A stretch of DNA of 59,569 nt from an uncultured Flavobacteriaceae bacterium (GCA_943789455.1 CALSUE010000004.1:1-59569), one strand, 5' to 3'. Shown: positions 18,491-27,880, numbered from the stretch's first letter. Made by a program: numbers and translations. Notes: a model not told the origin generated them from the letters alone.

Positions 18491-20032
18491 ATGGCACAAA
18501 AAGAAGATCAGTTTAAAAAGGTATTATCACACGCAAAAGAATACGGTTATATTTTTCAATCTAGTGAAATATATGATGGCTTAAGTGCGGTATATGATTA
18601 TGCTCAAAATGGAGTAGAATTAAAAAAGAATATCAGAGAGTATTGGTGGAAGTCTATGGTGCAAATGCATCAAAATATAGTTGGATTAGACGCCTCTATA
18701 CTAATGCACCCAACCACATGGAAAGCATCGGGTCATGTAGATGCTTTCAATGATCCTTTAATTGATAATAAAGATTCTAAAAAAAGATACAGAGCAGATG
18801 TCTTAATTGAAGATTATTGTGCAAAAATTGAAGGAAAAATAAATAAAGAAGTAGCAAAAGCGTCAAAACGCTTTGGGGATGCTTTTAATAAAGAAGAGTT
18901 TCTATCTACCAATGGAAGAGTTGTTGGATATCAAGAAAAGATCAAAACAATTTTGTCAAGAATGGGAGCTTCTCTGGAAAAAGAAGATCTTAAAGACGTA
19001 AAAGCTCTAATAGAAGAATTAGAAATATCAGACCCTTTAACAGGTTCAAAGAATTGGACAGATGTAAAACAATTTAACTTAATGTTTGGTACACAGTTGG
19101 GTGCATCTGCAGAGAGTTCTATGAAAGTATATTTACGTCCAGAAACCGCTCAAGGAATTTTTGTTAATTTTTTAAATGTTCAAAAAACAGGAAGAATGAA
19201 AATTCCATTTGGAATTGCTCAAACTGGAAAAGCATTTAGAAATGAAATTGTTGCAAGGCAATTTATTTTTAGAATGCGTGAGTTTGAACAAATGGAAATG
19301 CAGTTTTTTGTAAAACCAGGGACACAAAAAGAATGGTATGAGCATTGGAAGGAAACCCGTTTAAAGTGGCATAAATCATTAGGAATGGGTGATGAGAATT
19401 ATCGATTTCATGATCATGATAAATTAGCTCATTATGCAGATGCAGCCTCAGATATTGAGTTTAACTTCCCATTTGGATTTAAAGAATTGGAAGGAATTCA
19501 CTCAAGGACAGATTTTGACCTAAAAGCTCATGAAGAATTTTCTGGAAAAAAATTACAATATTTCGATCATGAAGATAATACAAGCTATACTCCATATGTG
19601 GTAGAAACCTCTATTGGATTAGATAGAATGTTTTTAGCAGTATTTTCTAATTCATTGGTTGAAGAAGAGTTAGACAACAATACAACTAGAACTGTATTAA
19701 AGCTTCCTGCTGTGTTAGCACCTACCAAAGCTGCTGTATTTCCTTTATTGAAAAAAGATGGATTACCGGAGGTGGCTCGTCAAATTATTGAAGATTTAAA
19801 ATGGGATTTTAATGTTTTCTATGATGAGAAGGATGCCGTTGGTAAACGCTACAGAAGACAAGATGCTGCTGGAACACCTTTTTGTATTACTGTAGATCAC
19901 GAGACTTTAGATAATAATACGGTGACTATTCGTCACAGAGATACAATGGAGCAACAGCGTGTTAACATTTCTGAATTAAAAGCGATTATAAATAAAGAAG
20001 TTGATGCAAAAAATTGGTTAACAACCATGTAA
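18491..20032 (+). CDS. glyS: Glycyl-tRNA synthetase, dimeric (alpha2) type
   Basis: Class II aminoacyl-tRNA synthetase that charges tRNA-Gly. The 513-residue single-chain form corresponds to the alpha2 enzyme and not to the split alpha/beta enzyme of many other bacteria. Motif 2 lies around FRNEIVARQFIFRMREFEQ, and motif 3 around SIGLDRMFLA; the anticodon-binding domain fills the last 120 residues. The open frame begins at 18392, but the -7 promoter box lies inside that extension, so MAQKEDQF (ATG 18491) is the start. A strong terminator follows. Confidence 0.97.
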   Translation: MAQKEDQFKKVLSHAKEYGYIFQSSEIYDGLSAVYDYAQNGVELKKNIREYWWKSMVQMHQNIVGLDASILMHPTTWKASGHVDAFNDPLIDNKDSKKRYRADVLIEDYCAKIEGKINKEVAKASKRFGDAFNKEEFLSTNGRVVGYQEKIKTILSRMGASLEKEDLKDVKALIEELEISDPLTGSKNWTDVKQFNLMFGTQLGASAESSMKVYLRPETAQGIFVNFLNVQKTGRMKIPFGIAQTGKAFRNEIVARQFIFRMREFEQMEMQFFVKPGTQKEWYEHWKETRLKWHKSLGMGDENYRFHDHDKLAHYADAASDIEFNFPFGFKELEGIHSRTDFDLKAHEEFSGKKLQYFDHEDNTSYTPYVVETSIGLDRMFLAVFSNSLVEEELDNNTTRTVLKLPAVLAPTKAAVFPLLKKDGLPEVARQIIEDLKWDFNVFYDEKDAVGKRYRRQDAAGTPFCITVDHETLDNNTVTIRHRDTMEQQRVNISELKAIINKEVDAKNWLTTM

Positions 20033-20054
20033 TAGATTTATAATTAGATATATC

Positions 20055-20087
20055 AAAAGAGCCTCATCTAAATGATGAGGCTCTTTT
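20055..20087 (+). terminator. Bidirectional terminator between glyS and the serine hydrolase
   Basis: A perfect 14-bp stem (AAAAGAGCCTCATC against GATGAGGCTCTTTT, 5-base loop). The outer A/T pairs supply T runs in either direction, so it can serve both convergent genes. Confidence 0.9.
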
Positions 20088-20112
20088 GGTAAAAGAAAAG
20101 AGGTTCGTAAAA

Positions 20113-21411
20113 CTAGTTATTATCAGCTAATGAACTGTATACGATCTTTTCTAGTTTAGCATTAATATCATTATTAAATGGAGAGGATAATACTTGTCTT
20201 AATTGAATAACGATTAAATCATTTACTGGATCTATCCAAAATACAGTACTGAATGCGCCACCCCAGCTGTAGGTTCCTTTTGGTCGTGAAGGATGGCTTT
20301 TGGCAACATCAAATCCGAAACCAAAAGTCATTGGCCCCCAAGGGTAAGGGATAGAATCAAGTTGATCTTGATGCATAGATTTTGCAGTTTCTTTTTTCAA
20401 GATTTGAACATCGTTTAATTCACCGTCATTTAACATTGCCTGACAAAATAAAAGATAATCTCTTGCAGTACCAGTCATTCCACTTCCCCCTGATAAATAT
20501 GTTTTGGCACCATCAGTGGGATAATCTGCGATATACATTTTACCCATTTGATTCACTTGCATATTCGTGCTGTCTTTCATGGGTATATAGACTTTAGTTA
20601 AATTCTTTTTTTCTGAAGCATCAAAATAAAAATCCAATCTTTCTATTCCTAGAGGGTTTGTAATATTAGTTCGGATATAATCGTCGAGCCTTTCACCAGA
20701 AGCTACCTCAACAACACGACCTAGCACGTCTGTATTTAAACCATACATCCATTTTTTACCAGGTTGATGCATTAGTGGTAAATTTCCCAGTTTAGAGGCT
20801 ACATCTTTAATGTCCATGTTAAGGTTGGTGCTCAAGTCTGGGATATCATTTTTGCCATAGATAGCTCCGTTTACAGCAGGGTTCATAAAACCGTATGGTA
20901 CTCCAGCTGTATGTGTTAATAATTGACGAATTGTTGGAGTAGATTCTGAAGGCTTGGAAGTATATGTGCTATCTGCTGGATTAAAATTAGTCAAAACTTC
21001 GGTTTCATTGAAAGAACTTATATATTTTCCAACAGGGTCATCTAAATTCAATTTTCCTTGCTCAATCAATTGCATAGCAGCTACAGAAACAATAGGTTTT
21101 GTCATGGAGGCCATTCTAAACAAATGATCTTTTCTGTAGGGCTCAGTTCTTAATGAATCAGACCAGCCAACCTCAGATTCGTAAATAATTTTACCGTCCT
21201 TAGCAATTAAAGTAACAGCGCCAGGGTATTTTTTTGCATCTACAAAATCCATAACCATTTTTTCTATTTTAACGAGGCTATCAGAAATCATACCCACTTC
21301 TTTGGGTGTTGCAAATTGAAATTTATTAGATGTTTTATTTTGTTGTTGTTCTGAACAAGAACTTAATAAAAAACCAACAGTAAGGGATAAGATGAGCGTA
21401 ATTCTATTCAT
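20113..21411 (-). CDS. Serine hydrolase lipoprotein (class C beta-lactamase-like fold)
   Basis: Penicillin-binding-protein/esterase-type enzyme, 432 residues. The lipobox LLSSC puts the lipid on Cys19. The catalytic S102-x-x-K105 is in MASMTKP, and a YGLN sequence in WMYGLNTDVLG stands at the YxN position. The family includes esterases, D-amino-acid peptidases and beta-lactamases; there is no sign that this one is a resistance enzyme. It is the last gene of a minus-strand run that also contains two barrel proteins, ogt and tatD. Confidence 0.92.
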   Translation of the reverse strand: MNRITLILSLTVGFLLSSCSEQQQNKTSNKFQFATPKEVGMISDSLVKIEKMVMDFVDAKKYPGAVTLIAKDGKIIYESEVGWSDSLRTEPYRKDHLFRMASMTKPIVSVAAMQLIEQGKLNLDDPVGKYISSFNETEVLTNFNPADSTYTSKPSESTPTIRQLLTHTAGVPYGFMNPAVNGAIYGKNDIPDLSTNLNMDIKDVASKLGNLPLMHQPGKKWMYGLNTDVLGRVVEVASGERLDDYIRTNITNPLGIERLDFYFDASEKKNLTKVYIPMKDSTNMQVNQMGKMYIADYPTDGAKTYLSGGSGMTGTARDYLLFCQAMLNDGELNDVQILKKETAKSMHQDQLDSIPYPWGPMTFGFGFDVAKSHPSRPKGTYSWGGAFSTVFWIDPVNDLIVIQLRQVLSSPFNNDINAKLEKIVYSSLADNN

Positions 21412-21493
21412 TTTAATTCATTTTGATTTATGGTTAATAAGTGTATAAACTAATAGTCTTTACTAAAAGAAAACCAATATACGTTTTTAAGTT

Positions 21494-22048
21494 TTAAAAA
21501 CGTTTTCCAATCGAGATACCAACTCTACCAGCTACTTCAATTGGATCATAAGAATCATCACTGTTATTTAATATATTCCTTCCAATTCCACCAAATATTT
21601 CAGCAACAAAACCACTTTTTGTGACCCATTTACCTCCAACGGAAACTCCTAAAGAGAATTCAGTTATATTTTTCTCAATGTTATTATAAGTAGATTCATC
21701 ATAATCATAGTAGAGATCTTTATAACGATGAAGCATTCCAAAACCTTCTATAAAAAAACCTCTTGCATATTTGTTAGAGAAATAAACTCTATAATTGGGT
21801 GTAATTGAAAAATTCCTATAAGAATCAAAATTATTATTTTCATCAAATCCAAACTGAACATCAACTCCAAAAGAAGCTTCCTTATTAATTAAATATTCAT
21901 AGGATACATCTATCCATCCTGAGGCAATAAGTGTTAATGCATTTAAGGTAATTTCATTTTTCTTGTCGGTATCTTGAGGGATTAAATCTTCTTGGGCATT
22001 TGAAATGGTTGAGTAAATACAAAGTAGTACTAGAGCAATTTTTTTCAT
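21494..22048 (-). CDS. Outer-membrane beta-barrel protein (DUF3575-like)
   Basis: A 184-residue exported protein with a signal peptide ending in ISNAQ (about residue 19). The rest is amphipathic strand pattern with Gly/Tyr/Phe girdles and ends in the barrel-like GRVGISIGKRF with terminal Phe. The layout (INALTLIASGWIDVSYEYLI, then a central YFSNKYARGFFIEGFG) resembles small DUF3575-type barrels. The function is unknown. It is 43 bases downstream of a giant barrel gene on the same strand. Confidence 0.75.
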   Translation of the reverse strand: MKKIALVLLCIYSTISNAQEDLIPQDTDKKNEITLNALTLIASGWIDVSYEYLINKEASFGVDVQFGFDENNNFDSYRNFSITPNYRVYFSNKYARGFFIEGFGMLHRYKDLYYDYDESTYNNIEKNITEFSLGVSVGGKWVTKSGFVAEIFGGIGRNILNNSDDSYDPIEVAGRVGISIGKRF

Positions 22049-22091
22049 GAGTTAAATTTTAATTTTTACAAATATCAACAATTATGCCTAA

Positions 22092-25000
22092 TTAAAAAAT
22101 GGCTTTTAAATTAATTGATCCCGTGTGAATAGTTTTAGAATTCAAACTTTTTCTTCCTTTATAATTTAGGTTTAAGTTTAAATAAGAATTTAGTTTTTTA
22201 CTCCATATAAAAGTCCAAGTATAATTAGTTCCCTCTTGAAGCCCTTCTAACATTTGATAACCCACAGGCGAATTTGTGTTCCCATCAAAATCATTAAAAA
22301 AAGTTGTAAAATTAGCATTAAATTGTGTAGTCGATTTTCCGCTGTAAAAGTATTCAATCCCAATTTTTTGCTGTTTCAATGTTTCAAACTCTGCAAGGTT
22401 ATTTTTTTTGTCTTTTACATGATAAAATGCTGAAAATCGATTGTCATTATTTAAAACATAACTTATTTTGGGTTGAAATGCATAGCTGTTTATTTGATAA
22501 TTTCGATTATTAAAATTTTCAGTTTCTAAATTATTTTCAGAAAGTTTTCCTTGTAAATCAACTAGCCAAAATTTACCTAATTTATGTTGAAAGTCTAATT
22601 GTTGGTAGCTGGTTTCTGTTTCCTGGCTTCCAATACTATATTGCTGTTTGTTATCTGCATTGGCAAAAGTATACGTTGTGCTAAAATTTTGTAAACCCCG
22701 ATTAAAATATAGACTATTTTTAAAATTAAAATTGACACTTATTTGTTGCGCTCTGTTCACATTAAACGGATTTAAATTAAATGAATTTCGTGTGCGTTTT
22801 AGTTCATTGTTACTGCTTAAGAAAAATTGATTGTAGAAGTGAGATAGCACTTTTTTTAGCCCTTTTTTGGTACTCCACTGGCTTGCATTTAAGGTAATAG
22901 ATTGATTAATTTTTGCACTTTGAGTCGCTAAAAACTGAAGATTTGGCAATGGTAATCGCAAGAAATTTGCTTGATCTTGAAATTCAGCAATTTCAAATTC
23001 ATCAAATTCTTGAATCCCATTATCATTGTAATCAATCCATGTATAATACCCTTGTCCGGGTTCTACTTCTACATAAACAAAATCTTGCTGTGCTACATTA
23101 CCTGATGAGGTTTCATAACGAGTTCCCAAAGTGATAAAATTATTAAAGAAGCGATGGTTATATTGGATCCTTGAATTTAACGCTTTCTGGTTTTCTGAAA
23201 ACGTATTTTCTGTTTCTCTGTAATTTGCATATAATGAAAGATTAGTTCGATCTGTTTCAATAAGTTTTGCATCTAAATAGTATGTTTTCCTGTTGTTAAT
23301 CTGAGTAAAAGAGTTACTTCTAATACTGTCATTGTCTCTATAATTATATCCGATTTTTGCATAAACATTTGTTGTGTCTCCAACACCTATATAGCCTTCA
23401 TATTCTTTAAATTGATGGTTGGTGAGAATGGCTTCTCTACTTGGTATTGCCAAACCATTGTTTGATTCAAGATTAAAAAACCCTCCAAACCAAAACTTTT
23501 TAAAATGTTGCTCTACTCCCGATTTAATTCTTAGAAATGTGTTTTCTTTTAGGTCAGAATTATTTACCAAATAGCTACTATTATTGTAAAATAAGGTATT
23601 TCCAAAATTTATTTTAGAGGCTACAATATGTTTGTTTCCCTTAAAATTATTTGAAAATTGAAGTTGTTGAAAAGAGTAGGTTAGGAAATTATCGTCACTT
23701 TTCTTTAAACTCAGATCCATACCTAATTGTTGTTGATTTCCTGTTGGGTTATTTAAATTCCAATCTCTATTAAATTCTACAGATTGAATTCGTTGTATGG
23801 TGTTAAAATTTTTATGAATAAAAAGATAATTTAGATCACTTAACAGTTTCCATTTTTTGTCCAGTAATACTTGTTGCCAGGCAAGCTTAGTTGCTATTCC
23901 TTTATTTTGGTTATTATCTAATGTTGAAAATAAATTTTGATCACTATTGCTAAAAGCTACCTCAGTTGATATTGATGTTTTTTCATTAGGATTATAAGAA
24001 GAATTTAGAACAGCTACTTGCAATTTAGTGGGTGCAATTAATTGAGTAATTGGGCTATAACTTCCTTGATTAGTTCCTACATAAACAAATACATTACCGT
24101 TTGCATAAGTTTCACCTAATGAGTAATCTCCTTCGTTATCTCCTACATTACTAAAGGTTACTGTAAATAAGTTGTCATTTTGGTTGGTGGAATATTCAAA
24201 ATATTCAGTATTCCCATTCTGTATTTTTTTATAAAGAATTCTATTCGCATCAAATGCATCAGGATAGGCACTTTCTCCAATCATTAAATCTGGATTGTTC
24301 CCTGCATTAGCTAAAATTTGTTTTTGTTCAGCGGATAAACTTACTTGTATGGGTTGATTTTTAACATCATTTTCATTATAAAAATATCCAGAAATTTCAA
24401 GCTTATCACTTTTATATTCAGCTTTTTCATAGCTAATAAAACGTGTATAATTTCTATTTGAAAATTGAAATTCAACTCGAATACGCATATCATTGGTTAT
24501 CGGAAAGGTAGTGTTAAACCGTATTTCCCCAATATTATAATCTATGAGATAGTCTTCATCTGTTCCTTTGATTATTTCAGAACCATTCACAAATACTTTT
24601 TCACTGCCAGCAATGATTACAAAATTTGGTTCATTGTTTGGGCCAAAAATTTTGTAAGGACCTTGATTTCCCTCAATTCCAATAAAATTATAAGAACTAA
24701 ATTGTCCTCTAACTATAGCACCAGAAGCAGCAACTTTTGTAGTGTTGTTTAATGAAGCTTCAACTTCAAGACCAGACACTTGTTTTTCGAAAGCTAAAAA
24801 AAAGCTGTTTTTATTATTTAAACTAACATCTCCTGCTTTTACCCGCCAATCTTTACTATAAAGTTCAATAAAAATTCGATCAAAATCTGTTATGCTTTGT
24901 GAATACCCATTTTCTTGTAATGGAATATTAGTATCAAAGATATTTGCTCGAATTGAAACTTTATCTGAGAGCTTTCCTTCTAGGTTGATATCCATAGAAG

Positions 25001-25466
25001 CGTTTGCTACTGTACTTTGATTATTACCTGAAGTAATTCCTCTGTTGATATATCCACTTGTTTTTAAGCCATCAAATAATTTTAATTCAGAAGGTTTCTT
25101 ATTACTTGTTAGGCTAAATAATTGTCCGGTATTACTGTTGTTGGAAATGATAAATTTTTTATCAAATGGGCTATAAGTTTTAGTAATAAATGAAGGAAAT
25201 CTAAAGTAATCAATAGTGATTTCTTGGTATTTTTTTGAATCGATTATCAATAACGCTTTATTATATGAAATTTGATATTCTGTGGGGTATACTATTTTCT
25301 GTCCCACGCGTACTTTAAAATTTTGTGGATTTATTGGAACTGAATCAAAGCTAATGGTGTCTTTATCTATCTTAATTTTTTTGGATCTAAAGTCTGATGA
25401 TATATTCTGAGAGTTGGCATAAAAACCAACCAAGAATAGGATTAAAAACCAGCCTTTTTTTGTCAT
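22092..25466 (-). CDS. Very large outer-membrane beta-barrel protein of unknown function
   Basis: An 1124-residue exported protein with a signal peptide ending FYANSQ (about residue 20). The first 300 residues read like a periplasmic/plug region (FDGLKTSGYINRGITSGNN, RANIFDTNIPLQENGYSQ). The next 800 residues are strand-rich with many Asn, Tyr and Phe, as in large outer-membrane barrels, and the C-terminus is SINLKAIF, ending in Phe. I see no TonB box or T9SS sorting domain. I do not recognise the family by name. It is flanked by ogt upstream and a small barrel downstream. Confidence 0.72.
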   Translation of the reverse strand: MTKKGWFLILFLVGFYANSQNISSDFRSKKIKIDKDTISFDSVPINPQNFKVRVGQKIVYPTEYQISYNKALLIIDSKKYQEITIDYFRFPSFITKTYSPFDKKFIISNNSNTGQLFSLTSNKKPSELKLFDGLKTSGYINRGITSGNNQSTVANASMDINLEGKLSDKVSIRANIFDTNIPLQENGYSQSITDFDRIFIELYSKDWRVKAGDVSLNNKNSFFLAFEKQVSGLEVEASLNNTTKVAASGAIVRGQFSSYNFIGIEGNQGPYKIFGPNNEPNFVIIAGSEKVFVNGSEIIKGTDEDYLIDYNIGEIRFNTTFPITNDMRIRVEFQFSNRNYTRFISYEKAEYKSDKLEISGYFYNENDVKNQPIQVSLSAEQKQILANAGNNPDLMIGESAYPDAFDANRILYKKIQNGNTEYFEYSTNQNDNLFTVTFSNVGDNEGDYSLGETYANGNVFVYVGTNQGSYSPITQLIAPTKLQVAVLNSSYNPNEKTSISTEVAFSNSDQNLFSTLDNNQNKGIATKLAWQQVLLDKKWKLLSDLNYLFIHKNFNTIQRIQSVEFNRDWNLNNPTGNQQQLGMDLSLKKSDDNFLTYSFQQLQFSNNFKGNKHIVASKINFGNTLFYNNSSYLVNNSDLKENTFLRIKSGVEQHFKKFWFGGFFNLESNNGLAIPSREAILTNHQFKEYEGYIGVGDTTNVYAKIGYNYRDNDSIRSNSFTQINNRKTYYLDAKLIETDRTNLSLYANYRETENTFSENQKALNSRIQYNHRFFNNFITLGTRYETSSGNVAQQDFVYVEVEPGQGYYTWIDYNDNGIQEFDEFEIAEFQDQANFLRLPLPNLQFLATQSAKINQSITLNASQWSTKKGLKKVLSHFYNQFFLSSNNELKRTRNSFNLNPFNVNRAQQISVNFNFKNSLYFNRGLQNFSTTYTFANADNKQQYSIGSQETETSYQQLDFQHKLGKFWLVDLQGKLSENNLETENFNNRNYQINSYAFQPKISYVLNNDNRFSAFYHVKDKKNNLAEFETLKQQKIGIEYFYSGKSTTQFNANFTTFFNDFDGNTNSPVGYQMLEGLQEGTNYTWTFIWSKKLNSYLNLNLNYKGRKSLNSKTIHTGSINLKAIF

Positions 25467-25498
25467 AATATTATAAACGTCTAAATCCTAGAATTAGT

Positions 25499-26002
25499 TT
25501 AAAAAAGCAATAGTTGTTTTAAAGGGCTTTCATAATCTAATAACCATTTCTTTCGCCAAATGCCACCAGCATACCCTGTTAATGAGCCATCTGAGCCAAT
25601 TACTCTATGGCATGGAATTACTATACTAATAGGGTTTTTTCCATTGGCAGCGGCTACAGCTCTTACCGCCTTTACATCTCCAATTTGTTTACTTTGTACA
25701 AGGTAAGATATTGTTTTTCCATAGGGTATATTACAAAGTTCTTGCCATACTAATTTTTGAAATTTAGTACCTTGAGGGTTTAAGAGTAAATTAAAATTTG
25801 TTCGTTCTCCTTTAAAGTATTCTTTTAATTGTAGCACACATTCTCTTAAACATTCTGGAATATCTTCTGCTATACCAATTGATTTTGGGTTTTCATCATC
25901 TAAATTATTAGTTATAAAAGTAATGGCTTGAATGCCATTGTTGTCTCCAGTAATTTTGGCAATTCCAATTGGAGTTTTATAATATGTACTGTTAGATTCC
26001 AA
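25499..26002 (-). CDS. ogt: Methylated-DNA-protein cysteine methyltransferase
   Basis: Removes alkyl groups from O6-alkylguanine in DNA by suicide transfer to its own Cys. The active-site motif IVIPCHRVIGSDGSLTGYAG and the preceding helix-turn-helix FQKLVWQELCNIPYGKTISY are clear. The frame stays open to 26080, but homologous sequence starts only at TYYKTPIGIAKI. TTG 26002, overlapping the tatD stop by 11 bases, is the preferred start; ATG 26044, well inside tatD, is the alternative. Transcription is probably from the tatD promoter. Confidence 0.9.
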   Translation of the reverse strand: MESNSTYYKTPIGIAKITGDNNGIQAITFITNNLDDENPKSIGIAEDIPECLRECVLQLKEYFKGERTNFNLLLNPQGTKFQKLVWQELCNIPYGKTISYLVQSKQIGDVKAVRAVAAANGKNPISIVIPCHRVIGSDGSLTGYAGGIWRKKWLLDYESPLKQLLLF

Positions 26003-26756
26003 ATACTTCTTTAGAGTTTTCTGTAGTGATATTTGCAATTTCATTGAAGCTGAGCTTATAAATAGTAGCCAATTTTTCAATCACATAAGTAATATAGCTA
26101 CTTTCATTCCTCTTACCTCTGTGTGGAGATGGTGATAGGTAGGGAGCATCGGTTTCTAATACAATATGTTGTATTGGAATCTGATTCAGAAAGGTGTCTA
26201 TTTTTCCATTCTTGAAAGTTGCTACACCACCAATTCCTAATTTCATGTTGTAGGACATAGCTTTTTTAGCTTGCGCTAGTGTTCCAGTAAAACAATGAAA
26301 AATACCATATAAATTAGGCCCTTTTTCAAGTTCTAATATCTCAAAAATTTCGTCAAAAGCATCTCTGCAATGAATTACAATTGGAAGGTTTTGTTGTTTT
26401 GCCCATTGAATTTGAAGCTGAAATGCTTCTTGTTGTTCTTTTATGAATGTTTTGTCCCAATATAAATCAATACCTATTTCACCTATGGCAACAAATGATT
26501 TTTTAGTGATCCAATCTTTAACATGTTGTAATTCACTTTTAAAGTTTTCTTTTACTGAGGTAGGGTGTAATCCCATCATTAAAAATACATCACTTGGATA
26601 ATTTTCCTCTAAAGAAAACATTCTTTGAGTGTAACTACTATCAATTGCAGGAATAAAAAATCGCTGAACTCCAGCATCTTTGGCTCTTTGAATCATAGCG
26701 TCTCTATCTTGATCAAATTGCTCTGAATATAAATGTGTATGAGTATCTGTTATCAT
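25992..26756 (-). CDS. tatD: TatD family metal-dependent hydrolase
   Basis: TIM-barrel metallo-hydrolase, with 3'-5' DNA exonuclease and D-aminoacyl-tRNA deacylase activities reported for family members. The 254 residues show all the metal motifs: MITDTHTHLY at the N-terminus, AIGEIGIDLYWD, IVIHCRDAF, and LETDAPYLSP. An upstream GTG/ATG extension to 26789 is rejected because family members start at this ITDTHTH motif. It diverges from the retropepsin gene across a perfect 17-bp dyad. Confidence 0.94.
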   Translation of the reverse strand: MITDTHTHLYSEQFDQDRDAMIQRAKDAGVQRFFIPAIDSSYTQRMFSLEENYPSDVFLMMGLHPTSVKENFKSELQHVKDWITKKSFVAIGEIGIDLYWDKTFIKEQQEAFQLQIQWAKQQNLPIVIHCRDAFDEIFEILELEKGPNLYGIFHCFTGTLAQAKKAMSYNMKLGIGGVATFKNGKIDTFLNQIPIQHIVLETDAPYLSPSPHRGKRNESSYITYVIEKLATIYKLSFNEIANITTENSKEVFGI

Positions 26757-26813
26757 ATTATGATGCCTAATGCTAGTTGAACAAAACAAAAAGTGTTGTC
26801 AGAAAAATAATTT

Positions 26814-26853
26814 ATTTAAATGTATTTTTGACACTTCAAAAATACATTTAAAT
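26814..26853. repeat. Perfect 17-bp inverted repeat in the tatD/retropepsin divergent gap
   Basis: Left arm ATTTAAATGTATTTTTG (26814-26830), six-base spacer ACACTT, right arm the exact complement (26837-26853). Each arm contains TATTTTTG, a -7 box of the TAnnTTTG form, so the dyad holds one candidate promoter on each strand. The right arm includes the first two bases of the retropepsin start codon. It could be a symmetric operator or an RNA hairpin hiding the start codon. Confidence 0.75.
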
Positions 26854-27307
26854 GAGTGGTCTAAAAAAACTATTGTACAAAAAGAAATACATTCAAATAC
26901 CTCTAAAAAAAATGATTACCAATCACATGGAACTAAATGCGACTATTAATGGAGTAGCAGGTAGGTTTATTTTAGATACTGGGGCTTCAAATTCTTGTGT
27001 TGGAATTGATAAAATTGAGTTTTTTAAGTTAGATGCAAAAGAAAGCGATACTAAAGCCGCAGGTGCAGGAGCAACAGATATGGAAACTCAACAATCTGAA
27101 AATAACAATTTAGAGATTGGAAAATGGAAGAATAAAAACTTTAGTTTAGTATTGTTTGATTTAGTTCATGTAAATAAGGCTTTAACTCTTCACGAGGCCG
27201 AGGAAGTCCATGGAATTATTGGAGCTGATATTTTACAAAAAGGGAAGGCTGTTATTGATTACAATAAGAATGTATTATATCTAAAAAAAATTAAAAAACA
27301 GGATTAG
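26852..27307 (+). CDS. Retropepsin-like aspartic protease family protein
   Basis: A 151-residue cytoplasmic protein with a single aspartic protease half: RFILDTGASNSCVG carries the D42-T-G catalytic signature, and VHGIIGADIL provides the hydrophobic flap-region glycine motif. Such proteins dimerise to form the active site, as retroviral proteases do. No signal peptide is seen. The substrate is unknown. The start codon lies at the edge of a perfect inverted repeat. YqeY follows 34 bases later with its own -7 box. Confidence 0.88.
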   Translation: MSGLKKLLYKKKYIQIPLKKMITNHMELNATINGVAGRFILDTGASNSCVGIDKIEFFKLDAKESDTKAAGAGATDMETQQSENNNLEIGKWKNKNFSLVLFDLVHVNKALTLHEAEEVHGIIGADILQKGKAVIDYNKNVLYLKKIKKQD

Positions 27308-27312
27308 AATTG

Positions 27313-27320
27313 TATCTTTG
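27313..27320 (+). promoter_or_regulatory. Promoter -7 box for the YqeY-like gene
   Basis: TATCTTTG, a full TAnnTTTG match, placed 21 bases before the ATG at 27342. No clear -33 TTG at the usual spacing. Confidence 0.4.
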
Positions 27321-27341
27321 ATGCGCTAAAATAATATACCT

Positions 27342-27791
27342 ATGAGCTTGCAAAAACAAATAATGGAAGAATTAAAAATGGCTATGAAATCTAAAGATGC
27401 TCTGGCTCTTCAAGCATTAAGAGCCGTTAAATCTGCTTTTTTATTAGCAAAAACAGAAACAGGGGCAGGAGATGATTTAACAGAAGACCAAGAAATGAAG
27501 ATTATCCAGAAGCAAGTGAAACAGCGTAAGGATAGTGCAGCAATTTTTATTGATCAGGGCAGGCAAGATTTAGCAGATCCAGAATTGGCTGAAATTGCAG
27601 TTCTTGAGAAGTTTTTGCCAGAAGCATTGTCTGAAGATGCCATAGAAAAAGTAGTATTAGATACTATTGCTAAAACTGGAGCAGCGGGTATGAAAGACAT
27701 GGGTAAGGTAATGGGAATGGTTTCAAAACAATTGGCAGGTCAAGCAGATGGAAAGACCATATCCGGAATTGTTAGAAAAAATTTAGTTTAA
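27342..27791 (+). CDS. GatB/YqeY domain protein
   Basis: A 149-residue all-helical protein of the YqeY family, related to the C-terminal tRNA-binding tail of the GatB amidotransferase subunit. Typical features are the opening LKMAMKSKDALALQALRAVKSA and the ending ADGKTISGIVRKNLV. Its role is not firmly known; a tRNA-related function is suggested by the shared domain. The tRNA-Arg gene begins 11 bases after its stop. Confidence 0.94.
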   Translation: MSLQKQIMEELKMAMKSKDALALQALRAVKSAFLLAKTETGAGDDLTEDQEMKIIQKQVKQRKDSAAIFIDQGRQDLADPELAEIAVLEKFLPEALSEDAIEKVVLDTIAKTGAAGMKDMGKVMGMVSKQLAGQADGKTISGIVRKNLV

Positions 27792-27802
27792 ATATAATGT
27801 AA

Positions 27803-27876
27803 GGCCTCGTGGCGCAACTGAATAGCGCACTGGATTTCGGCTCCAGCGGTTGTAGGTTTGAATCCTATCGGGGTCA
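27803..27876 (+). tRNA. tRNA-Arg (anticodon UCG)
   Basis: A 74-nt cloverleaf. Acceptor GGCCTCG pairs with CGGGGTC with G-U pairs; the D stem is GCGC/GCGC; the anticodon stem CTGGA/TCCAG encloses loop TTTCGGC, giving anticodon TCG for CGA codons; the T arm is GTAGG-TTTGAAT-CCTAT. The discriminator is A and the CCA end is not encoded. It probably shares the YqeY transcript, as only 11 bases separate them. Confidence 0.93.
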
Positions 27877-27880
27877 CAGT

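Noticed and set aside
20113..21411. Serine hydrolase as an antibiotic-resistance beta-lactamase
   Set aside because: The lipoprotein leader and the lack of specific class C motifs fit the broad esterase/peptidase group better.
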